6,714 nt of DNA, from contig JAGLJX010000053.1 in the NCBI GenBank assembly GCA_023142175.1, positions 1 through 6,714 on the forward strand. The letters are read 5' to 3'. Each line of letters begins with the position of its first letter. Positions within the stretch are counted from its first letter, which is position 1. The translations under genes were made by a program, and so were the position numbers. Origin of the DNA: Emcibacter sp. (lineage in GTDB: Bacteria; Pseudomonadota; Alphaproteobacteria; Sphingomonadales; Emcibacteraceae). Under the pieces are notes generated by a model. The model had not been told where the DNA came from, did no database searches, and worked only from the letters and a program-made list of their open reading frames with translations. Below, piece after piece: positions 1-5,939 of the stretch.

Positions 1-1885
1 GACAGAAATGTCCGGCACGGCAGAACTTAACCTGCGAACATTTCATATGATGGCCGCGGGCGGTAAAATTGAACAGTTAGCCGTCAAAAAAGCTGATCTA
101 CTTTTTACGGATATTCACATCAAAGGAAGGGGTATAGCAAATATTACGCTGGAACTTGAGGGAACGGTAGAGGAAATTCTGCGGGTCATTGACTACAAGC
201 CCCTTGGTTACCCCTCCAAATACGGCATAAAACAAGGAAGCATTACCGGAAAGGCTACGGCTGTTGTTACTTTAAATTTCCCATTACTTAAAAAAATCAG
301 CCTGAAGGATGTAGCCTTCAATGTGGATGCCGATGTCAGGGATCTCGCCATTCCAAAATTGACTGAAAGTTTAGCAATCAATGCTGGTCAAATGCATCTG
401 AAAGTGAACGGTGAGGGAATTAATGCCGAGGGCAATATCACGCTTAACGGTGTTGAAATGGGCGTGGCATGGCAGGAGTATTTCGATAAAACGCAAGATC
501 TGCCGACAAAATATGTCATTAACGGTTTTATCGAAGGTGTGCAATGGGAACAGCTGCATTTGCCTTTTGACCCCTATATTGAAGGCCCGGTGGAAATTGA
601 CCTTGTCCTATTGGGTAAAGCTGGCAAGCTCGTACAGGGCAACGGCCAGTTCAACCTGCTCAACAGCATTAGCAGCTTCGCCCCTATTGGCTGGCAAAAA
701 GAAAAAGGTAAAGCGGGGCATGTTGATTTTGATTTGCAGTTTGAAGGACCCGGCCGCATAAATATCAGAAATATTGCCCTGCAAAGTGACAACCTTCAGA
801 CCGAACTGGAGATTGACCTGACAGACGATTGGGTAACTCGCTTTTTCATTCCGCGCCTGACCATGAAAGATACCGATATGGCCATGCTTATGGAGTGGGA
901 CGATGAGAAAAAACTTTATATGTCATCCCTTACTGCAAAATCTTTTCATGGGTCTCCCCTGATTGATATTTTAATGTCAGCGGATGGGGGTGAAGAAAAA
1001 ATAAATCTGCCAAATTTTAATCTCGAAGCGCAGGTTGATAATCTTCTGGTTAAAAATAATGTCCATATAAAGACTACTAAATTGACGGCTATATATCGGG
1101 ATCAGGATTTTACCCACCTGACATTTGATGGCAAGCTGATAGAGGATAAAAGTTTCAATGTTACCGTTATCCCAGACGGGGAAAATCGCAAGCTTGATTT
1201 TACCAGCAATAATGCGGGAGAGGCGCTTAGAGGCCTTGGTATGTTTAATCTGGCGATTGATGGGGATATGCACATTACAGCAGATATGGTAAAACATGAG
1301 CACGGAATTTCGCTGGGAGGTCTTGCAAAGGTTAGCAAATTTAAAGTTATTGAATCCCCTGGTTTTTCCAAATTGCTGGCCGAGAAGAAATTTGAAAAAG
1401 CCCAAAAGGAAATGTTGAAGGGCGGCCTGTCCTTCGATGATTTTGAGATGGAGTTTAGGACGTATAACGGCGTCATGGAAATCAGCAAGGGTCGGGCACG
1501 GGGCTCAAATCTTGGCATCACGATTGATGGGACGGTGGATCAGGCCTATGATGAAATGAATATTTCCGGAACTTTAACCCCCGCTTATGGCTTAAATTCA
1601 TTATTGGGAAATATTCCCCTGATAGGTGCTATTCTGACTGGCGGTAAGGGGCAGGGAATATTCGCGGCCACCTATAGCATCCGTGGGCCATTAGATGATC
1701 CGGAAGTTAAAATTAATCCTCTGTCTGCTCTGGCCCCCGGTATTTTCCGAAATATATTCAGTTCCATTGGTTCCAAGAAGAAAACCTTGCGGGAGAAGGC
1801 TGAGGAAATGGAAAAAATTGTTCCAAAAACAACACCAGAGACCGGAGCAACCACTAAAGTTGAATCAGATAAAGCCCAAAAATAA
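1..1885 (+). CDS. AsmA/YhdP-like envelope protein, C-terminal part (5' truncated by window edge)
   Basis: The reading frame is open from base 2, so the ATG at 8 is probably internal and the true start lies upstream; about 627 codons are visible. Residues here count from that ATG. The sequence is a long run of beta-rich, amphipathic segments typical of AsmA/TamB/YhdP-type proteins. The clearest part is the AsmA-like C-terminal region, about residues 411-590: a G-x-T-I-D-G strand (near 505-510), then G-T-L-T-P-A-Y-G-L-N, I-P-L-I-G-A-I-L-T-G-G (about 521-547) and a closing N-P-L-S-A-L-A-P-G-I-F-R (about 570-581). The last 35 residues form a charged, low-complexity tail. The family is known for inner-membrane-anchored periplasmic proteins linked to phospholipid transport to the outer membrane and envelope integrity. 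The N-terminal membrane anchor expected for the family would be outside the window. It ends 7 bases before the stop of convergent tyrS. The family call is firm; the exact role is inferred. Confidence 0.82.
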   Translation, partial: TEMSGTAELNLRTFHMMAAGGKIEQLAVKKADLLFTDIHIKGRGIANITLELEGTVEEILRVIDYKPLGYPSKYGIKQGSITGKATAVVTLNFPLLKKISLKDVAFNVDADVRDLAIPKLTESLAINAGQMHLKVNGEGINAEGNITLNGVEMGVAWQEYFDKTQDLPTKYVINGFIEGVQWEQLHLPFDPYIEGPVEIDLVLLGKAGKLVQGNGQFNLLNSISSFAPIGWQKEKGKAGHVDFDLQFEGPGRINIRNIALQSDNLQTELEIDLTDDWVTRFFIPRLTMKDTDMAMLMEWDDEKKLYMSSLTAKSFHGSPLIDILMSADGGEEKINLPNFNLEAQVDNLLVKNNVHIKTTKLTAIYRDQDFTHLTFDGKLIEDKSFNVTVIPDGENRKLDFTSNNAGEALRGLGMFNLAIDGDMHITADMVKHEHGISLGGLAKVSKFKVIESPGFSKLLAEKKFEKAQKEMLKGGLSFDDFEMEFRTYNGVMEISKGRARGSNLGITIDGTVDQAYDEMNISGTLTPAYGLNSLLGNIPLIGAILTGGKGQGIFAATYSIRGPLDDPEVKINPLSALAPGIFRNIFSSIGSKKKTLREKAEEMEKIVPKTTPETGATTKVESDKAQK

Positions 1886-1892
1886 TTGATCT

Positions 1893-3164
1893 CTATTCAG
1901 GCTTGATCAGGATATGTTTTTTCTTGCCTGCGGATAACTTTATGGTGCCCTCGGGATTTAGCTGTGCCAAAGTAATTGAGGCTTCCCCATCGGAAATTTT
2001 TTCATCATTAATTCTGGCTCCACCCTGTTTAATTAACCGCCGGGCTTCACCCTTAGACTTCGTTAAACCGCTCGTCACATAAAGATCACTAACTGCTATT
2101 CCACTTTCCAAATCGGCTTTGCTCACCATTATAGTTGGCAGATCAGCAGAAAGAGATTTCTGTTCAAAAGCCTGCCGGGCTGTTTCTTCAGCTGCACTCG
2201 CGGCCTCAGCACCATGACACATGGTTGTGGCTTCATTTGCCAAAATTTTCTTGGCATCATTAATTTCCGAACCTTCAAGAGATTCTAAACGCTCAATTTC
2301 CGCTATGGGCAATTCCGTAAACAGGCGCAGGAATCTTCCCACATCCGCATCCGCCGTATTGCGCCAGAATTGCCAGAAATCATAGGAGGAAAGCATATCA
2401 TCATTGAGCCATACGGCCCCGCTCATGCTTTTGCCCATCTTCTGACCGCTGGCAAGGGTGACAAGTGGCGTGGTTAGGCCGAAAACTTCTCTGCGATCAA
2501 CCCTCCTGTTCAATTCAACACCATTAATGATATTGCCCCATTGATCAGAGCCACCCATCTGCAACGCGCAGTCATGTATGCGGCCAAGTTCCAGATAGTC
2601 ATAGGCCTGAAGTATCATATAGTTGAACTCCAGAAAGGTCATTGGTTGTTCCCGTTCGAGACGCAATTTGACGCTATCGAAAGTTAACATTCGGTTGATG
2701 GTGAAATGGGGGCCCATATCACGCAGAAATTCAACATAATTCAATTGATCCAGCCAGTCTGCATTATTGACCATGATGGCATCGGTCGGGCCGTCACCAA
2801 AGGTAAGATATTTTTCAAATACTGTGCGAATTCCATCCATATTGGTGTTTATATCTTCGTCGGTCAGCATTTTACGGGATTCGTCCCGTCCCGTAGGGTC
2901 GCCAATGCGGGTCGTGCCGCCACCCATAAGGACAATGGGTTTGTGGCCGCTTTTTTGCAGATGACGCAACATCATGATCTGAACCAGTGATCCCACATGA
3001 AGGCTGGTTGCCGTACAATCAAAACCGATATAGGCCGGAACAACGCCGCCGTTCAGTTTACTGTCAAGCGTACCCATATCAGTACATTGGTGAATATAGC
3101 CCCGATCTTTCATGTTTTTCAGAAAGTCAGATTTTGGTGTAAAATTATCTATATCATTTGCCAT
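1893..3164 (-). CDS. tyrS: tyrosyl-tRNA synthetase (tyrosine--tRNA ligase)
   Basis: Cytoplasmic class I synthetase that charges tRNA-Tyr with tyrosine using ATP. With the start chosen here it has 423 residues, the usual length for the bacterial enzyme. Visible landmarks in this numbering: the HIGH-like motif as H-V-G-S (56-59) after [15 protein letters not shown] (82-92); the tyrosine-pocket segment Q-A-Y-D-Y-L-E-L (about 186-193); G-G-S-D-Q-W-G-N-I (204-212); the KMSKS loop as K-M-G-K-S (242-246); and a C-terminal S4 RNA-binding domain (about 354-423, with [14 protein letters not shown]). The frame stays open to ATGs at 3179 and 3194, which would add 5 or 10 residues. I prefer 3164 because a GGGAAAAG ribosome site lies 5 bases upstream, the other two ATGs have none, and a possible promoter would start transcription near 3190. 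Divergent from anmK; its TAG stop is 7 bases from the stop of the convergent AsmA-like gene. Confidence 0.96.
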   Translation of the reverse strand: MANDIDNFTPKSDFLKNMKDRGYIHQCTDMGTLDSKLNGGVVPAYIGFDCTATSLHVGSLVQIMMLRHLQKSGHKPIVLMGGGTTRIGDPTGRDESRKMLTDEDINTNMDGIRTVFEKYLTFGDGPTDAIMVNNADWLDQLNYVEFLRDMGPHFTINRMLTFDSVKLRLEREQPMTFLEFNYMILQAYDYLELGRIHDCALQMGGSDQWGNIINGVELNRRVDRREVFGLTTPLVTLASGQKMGKSMSGAVWLNDDMLSSYDFWQFWRNTADADVGRFLRLFTELPIAEIERLESLEGSEINDAKKILANEATTMCHGAEAASAAEETARQAFEQKSLSADLPTIMVSKADLESGIAVSDLYVTSGLTKSKGEARRLIKQGGARINDEKISDGEASITLAQLNPEGTIKLSAGKKKHILIKPE

Positions 3165-3169
3165 TTTTT

Positions 3170-3177
3170 CTTTTCCC
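3170..3177 (-). promoter_or_regulatory. ribosome binding site deciding the tyrS start
   Basis: Read on the minus strand this is GGGAAAAG, followed by five A residues and then ATG at 3164. It is the only Shine-Dalgarno-like stretch among the three candidate tyrS ATGs (3194, 3179, 3164). It overlaps codons that would be translated if either longer form were used. Confidence 0.5.
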
Positions 3178-3196
3178 ATAAGCAGGCGCTTCATGT

Positions 3197-3226
3197 AGCA
3201 TAACTTAAGCTAATAAAAAATGGAAA
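3197..3226 (-). promoter_or_regulatory. possible tyrS promoter
   Basis: On the minus strand TTTCCA (3221-3226, 4 of 6 to TTGACA) is followed after 18 bases by TATGCT (3197-3202, 4 of 6 to TATAAT). Transcription would begin near 3190, downstream of the outermost ATG at 3194, which favours the 3164 start. The match is modest in AT-rich DNA. No comparably convincing promoter for anmK is visible on the plus strand; TTGCCA at 3158-3163 has no -10 box at the right distance. Confidence 0.25.
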
Positions 3227-3232
3227 TTTGAA

Positions 3233-4354
3233 TTGAATTCTTCTAAAGACCAATTTCTGGCCATTGGCCTGATGAGTGGAACCTCTATGGATGGTGTGGA
3301 CTGCGCGCTTATTAAAAGCGATGGACATACCGCCAAGGCCACCCTGAAAACCATTCATATATCATACTCAGCTCAATTGCGCCGTGAAATATCACAGGCG
3401 ATGGAGGAGGCCGTATCTCTGGCTCATCCTTCACAGCAGAACGAGCAGATAGACCAGCTAGAGCAGAAACTTACCGACATTCATGTCATTGCCGTAAAAC
3501 AGATTCTAGAAATAAATAATCTTAATCATACAGATATTGATGTTGTAGGATTTCACGGACAGACATTACTTCACAAGCCAGACGAAGGCTGGACATGGCA
3601 GATCGGCGACGGGCAGTATTTAGCTGATAAAGTTCAGATTCAGGTCGTTAATGATTTCCGGCGGCAGGATGTGGAAGGCGGCGGACAGGGTGCGCCCCTT
3701 GTGGCCATATATCATCAGGCTTTAATTAATGCTCTCGATGAGCCGGAATATCCGGTTGCCATTATCAATATTGGCGGGGTTGGTAATATTACATGGATCG
3801 GCAGCGAGGGGGAAGGCCGGATTCTGGCCTTTGATACCGGGCCGGGAAATGCCTTTCTGGATGACTGGGTTAAGCAGCATACCGGTGATCCCATGGATAG
3901 GGACGGTGCACTGGCGGCAAAGGGGGATGTTGATCATGCTTTGCTGGAAGATTGGCTTACCAATTCATATTTCTACCAAACGCCGCCAAAATCTCTTGAC
4001 CGCAATTCTTTTAATTTAAAGGGTGTCGAAAGATTATCCCTAGAGGATGGGGCGGCAACATTATTGGAATTTACCGTAAAGGCCATTGAAATTGCGTTGA
4101 GCCATTGCCCGCAAAGTCCAAAACATATCTATATATGCGGTGGCGGGCGTCATAATAAAACACTTATGGGGCGTCTGGATAAGTTGAATATTCAGGTGAG
4201 TGCGGTGGAAAAACTTGGCTGGGATGGGGATTTTCTGGAAGCGGAGGCATTCGCCTATCTTGCCTGCCGCCATCTTTTAAACTTGCCAATTACATTTCCG
4301 GGGACAACAGGTATCAACCAGTCCTCCCCGGGGGGTAAATTATCAATAGCCTAA
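3233..4354 (+). CDS. anmK: anhydro-N-acetylmuramic acid kinase
   Basis: Phosphorylates 1,6-anhydro-MurNAc released in peptidoglycan turnover, opening the anhydro ring with ATP to give MurNAc-6-phosphate; it acts in the cytoplasm in murein recycling. The 373 residues match the family's usual length. Motifs in order: the N-terminal ATP-site strand G-L-M-S-G-T-S-M-D-G-V-D (12-23), G-F-H-G-Q-T (106-111), Q-I-G-D-G (123-127), N-D-F-R-R-Q-D with G-G-G-Q-G-A-P-L-V (140-157), I-N-I-G-G-V-G-N-I-T (178-187), F-D-T-G-P-G-N (200-206, Asp201 probably the catalytic base), I-C-G-G-G-R-H-N (301-308), and E-A-E-A-F-A-Y-L-A (336-344). The start is TTG: the frame is open back to a stop at 3206 but has no ATG until Met14, which is inside the conserved first motif. 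Only a weak TGGA precedes it. Divergent from tyrS; its last 12 bases overlap the convergent hydrolase gene. Confidence 0.95.
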   Translation: MNSSKDQFLAIGLMSGTSMDGVDCALIKSDGHTAKATLKTIHISYSAQLRREISQAMEEAVSLAHPSQQNEQIDQLEQKLTDIHVIAVKQILEINNLNHTDIDVVGFHGQTLLHKPDEGWTWQIGDGQYLADKVQIQVVNDFRRQDVEGGGQGAPLVAIYHQALINALDEPEYPVAIINIGGVGNITWIGSEGEGRILAFDTGPGNAFLDDWVKQHTGDPMDRDGALAAKGDVDHALLEDWLTNSYFYQTPPKSLDRNSFNLKGVERLSLEDGAATLLEFTVKAIEIALSHCPQSPKHIYICGGGRHNKTLMGRLDKLNIQVSAVEKLGWDGDFLEAEAFAYLACRHLLNLPITFPGTTGINQSSPGGKLSIA

Positions 4355-4984
4355 GCGGGCGGTGAGATATTTATCAACTTCCTGAACCAATGGTCCATGA
4401 TAATCCAGATAAAGATGATCTGCGCCTTCAATTTTATCATATTGAATTTCAATACTTTTCTGGGCCTGCAATTTATCCACAAGTTTTTGTACAGATTCTT
4501 CTGAAACAACCGTGTCTGCGGTTCCCTGAATGATCTGACCCGATGACGGGCAGGGGGCGAGAAAACTGAAATCATATAAATTAGCTGGTGGTGAAACAGA
4601 CAGAAATCCCTGAATCTCAGGACGGCGCATCAAAAGCTGCATCCCAATCCACGCCCCGAATGAATAGCCCGCAATCCAGCAACTGGATGCATCCCGGTTA
4701 TGGGATTGAATCCAGTCCAAAGCGGCTGCGGCATCACTTAATTCGCCGGTGCCATCATCAAAACTTCCCTGGCTTCTGCCGACGCCACGGAAATTAAACC
4801 GCAATACGGAAAACCCCCTGCGTTTAAAGGAATGATAAAGATAATAGCAGACCTTATGGTTCATATTGCTGCCGAACTGTGGATCAGAATGAAGGATCAG
4901 GGCAATGGGCGGATTGTCCCCTTTACCTTTATGATAACGACCTTCTAAGCGTCCATCAGGGCCTCCGAAAATAACTTCAGGCAT
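4343..4984 (-). CDS. small alpha/beta-hydrolase (COG2945-like), function unknown
   Basis: A complete 213-residue alpha/beta-hydrolase with no signal peptide, so probably cytoplasmic. The nucleophile elbow is G-Y-S-F-G (106-110, Ser108). Asp157, in G-T-A-D-T-V-V, and His190, in G-A-D-H, complete a classic triad. The early H-S-D-P-Q-F-G-S-N-M segment (32-41) resembles the H-P-H-P-x-x-G-G-x-M oxyanion region of the COG2945 group, and F-N-F-R-G-V-G-R-S (63-71) follows as expected. Members of this group are predicted esterases or hydrolases whose substrates are mostly unknown, and I do not assign one. The start at ATG 4984 follows a weak purine stretch, AAAGAG. Its 3' end overlaps anmK by 12 bases in convergent orientation. 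Its 5' end faces cysE across a 212-base gap, so the two could share control. No catalytic residue is missing. Confidence 0.85.
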   Translation of the reverse strand: MPEVIFGGPDGRLEGRYHKGKGDNPPIALILHSDPQFGSNMNHKVCYYLYHSFKRRGFSVLRFNFRGVGRSQGSFDDGTGELSDAAAALDWIQSHNRDASSCWIAGYSFGAWIGMQLLMRRPEIQGFLSVSPPANLYDFSFLAPCPSSGQIIQGTADTVVSEESVQKLVDKLQAQKSIEIQYDKIEGADHLYLDYHGPLVQEVDKYLTARLGY

Positions 4985-5026
4985 ATGTCTCTTTTTCTTT
5001 CAAATTTTTAATTTATCAATACCAAA

Positions 5027-5056
5027 ATAATATGTAAAACAGTCTATAATGACCAA
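5027..5056 (-). promoter_or_regulatory. possible promoter of the alpha/beta-hydrolase gene
   Basis: On the minus strand TTGGTC (5051-5056, 3 of 6) is followed after 18 bases by TATTAT (5027-5032, 5 of 6 to TATAAT). It would start transcription near 5020, about 35 bases before the hydrolase ATG. The -35 box is weak. It lies immediately beside the stronger opposite-facing cysE promoter. Confidence 0.35.
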
Positions 5057-5068
5057 GGCTGACCCTTG
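5054..5068. repeat. inverted repeat CAAGG-N5-CCTTG, candidate operator
   Basis: CAAGG (5054-5058) and CCTTG (5064-5068) are perfect inverted copies around the 5-base spacer CTGAC. The repeat overlaps the start of the cysE -35 box (from 5065) and the -35 box of the possible hydrolase promoter (5051-5056). A protein bound here could affect both genes. The arms are only 5 bases, so a chance match is quite possible. It does not resemble the TGA-N9-TCA form of RirA iron-responsive operators. Confidence 0.3.
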
Positions 5069-5093
5069 ACGTTTTTGCCTGTTAAACCTATAT
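5065..5093 (+). promoter_or_regulatory. cysE operon promoter, alphaproteobacterial sigma-70 type
   Basis: CTTGAC (5065-5070) and CTATAT (5088-5093) are separated by exactly 17 bases. This matches in full the form CTTGAC-N17-CTATAT, which I recall as the housekeeping consensus for alphaproteobacteria such as Sinorhizobium. Transcription would begin near 5100, giving a leader of about 97 nt before cysE. It presumably drives cysE and the desulfurase that follows. Confidence 0.65.
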
Positions 5094-5113
5094 GAGTAAT
5101 AATAATTTTGTAG

Positions 5114-5188
5114 CTCTTGCACCAAATTTGCCGAATCAGTGTTTTTTATAGCATAAAAGCACCTATCAAAAGCAAGAGAGAAATAGGT
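5114..5188 (+). other. cysE leader with interleaved inverted repeats over the ribosome binding site
   Basis: Two perfect complementary pairs lie in the leader: CTCTTGC (5114-5120) with GCAAGAG (5172-5178), and ACCTAT (5161-5166) with ATAGGT (5183-5188). Their order, a-b-a'-b', is that of an H-type pseudoknot. The last arm contains the likely Shine-Dalgarno AGG (5185-5187), 9 bases before the ATG. Folding would therefore mask the ribosome site. It is not a riboswitch class I recognise, and stems of 7 and 6 base pairs in about 100 nt may be chance. Confidence 0.25.
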
Positions 5189-5196
5189 ATTATAAA

Positions 5197-5937
5197 ATGT
5201 TTGATAATATACGCCATGATATTTCTGTAGTTCTGGAGCGGGATCCGGCCGCTAAATCCAAATTTGATGCCTTGATTTCCTATCCGGGCGTTCATGCCCT
5301 TATTGCCTACCGGATGGCCAACTGGGCATGGGAAAACGGTTTTCATACCCTTGGCCGCTTCATTTCACATATGGGACGTTTTCTAACCGGAATAGAAATT
5401 CACCCCGGCGCCAAAATTGGCGAGGGTTTATTCATAGATCATGGCATGGGTGTCGTCATTGGCGAAACTGCAGAAATCGGTAAAGATGTTACTCTTTATC
5501 AGGGCGTAACTTTGGGTGGAACCTCTTTGGAGGGTGGCAAAAGACATCCTACGCTGGAAGATGGGGTTATTGTCGGTGCCGGGGCCAAAATAATCGGGCC
5601 GATCCTTGTGGGTAGAAATGCCCGTGTTGGTTCTAATGCAGTTGTGGTCAAGCCTGTCATGGAAAATACCACAGTTATTGGTATTCCCGCCAAGGCCGTG
5701 CAGCCGCCAAAAGACCTGAAGACAAAGGATTTTTGTGCTTATGGCCTGTCAACGGATGAGCTTCCCGATCCTATAGCACGATCATTAGAGGGCATGTTTG
5801 ACATGGTTTGCGGCCTGAAGGGGCGTGTTGAGGAACTGGAACAGGAGCTTGCTGAACGGGAAGCTCAGGATATTGCCAAAACCCATAAATCCAAAAAAAC
5901 GTCACAGAAAGCGGTAAAGGCTGATACAATCCCTTAA
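5197..5937 (+). CDS. cysE: serine O-acetyltransferase
   Basis: Transfers an acetyl group from acetyl-CoA to L-serine, giving O-acetylserine, the precursor that cysteine synthase converts to cysteine. The protein has 246 residues: a short N-terminal helical part with the conserved [11 protein letters not shown] (29-39), then a left-handed beta-helix of hexapeptide repeats (about 66-167). Active-site elements are E-I-H-P (67-70), D-H-G-M-G (81-85, His82 the expected catalytic His), V-I-G-E-T (87-91), V-T-L-G-G-T (104-109) and K-R-H-P (115-118). Glu67 stands where E. coli has Asp143; the G-I-E-I-H-P-G form is usual in the shorter Bacillus-like enzymes, so this is not a defect. The C-terminal tail (172-246) is long, with a charged probable coiled coil at about 207-225 and a lysine-rich end, and finishes Ile-Pro rather than in the terminal Ile used to dock on CysK. 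ATG 5197 follows AGG by 9 bases. The gene heads an operon with the desulfurase 2 bases downstream. Confidence 0.94.
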   Translation: MFDNIRHDISVVLERDPAAKSKFDALISYPGVHALIAYRMANWAWENGFHTLGRFISHMGRFLTGIEIHPGAKIGEGLFIDHGMGVVIGETAEIGKDVTLYQGVTLGGTSLEGGKRHPTLEDGVIVGAGAKIIGPILVGRNARVGSNAVVVKPVMENTTVIGIPAKAVQPPKDLKTKDFCAYGLSTDELPDPIARSLEGMFDMVCGLKGRVEELEQELAEREAQDIAKTHKSKKTSQKAVKADTIP

Positions 5938-5939
5938 AG

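Larger units (their letters stand above)
4985..5196. other. divergent intergenic control region between hydrolase and cysE
   Basis: This 212-base AT-rich gap is the only substantial non-coding stretch. It contains a cysE promoter (5065-5093), a weaker hydrolase promoter (5027-5056), a CAAGG-N5-CCTTG inverted repeat between them (5054-5068), a cysE leader of about 100 nt with possible RNA structure (5114-5188), and an exact TATAAT at 5045-5050 without a partner -35 box. No tRNA, convincing small gene or terminator hairpin was seen. Confidence 0.7.

Noticed and set aside
977..1521. Long minus-strand open frames under the AsmA-like gene (to 1405 and to 1521).
   Set aside because: They are antisense shadows of a confident gene, lack recognisable domains and show no ribosome sites.
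1886..1908. TTGATC repeated at 1886-1891 and 1903-1908 at the junction of the AsmA-like gene and tyrS.
   Set aside because: A six-base direct repeat is expected by chance; there is no hairpin or T tract, and it mostly lies in the tyrS coding end.
4326..4333. Palindrome CCCCGGGG near the anmK end, considered as a terminator.
   Set aside because: It has no loop and no following T run, and it lies within the coding sequence.
5045..5050. Exact TATAAT on the plus strand upstream of the main cysE promoter.
   Set aside because: No reasonable -35 box lies 16-18 bases upstream, and the DNA is AT-rich. It is probably a chance match, though a second start cannot be excluded.
5092..5151. A 19-codon ORF in the cysE leader, in frame with cysE, with one Cys codon near its end; a possible cysteine-sensing leader peptide.
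   Set aside because: Its ATG overlaps the -10 box of the best promoter, so that transcript would not contain it. It has no ribosome site, only one Cys codon and no attenuator hairpin.
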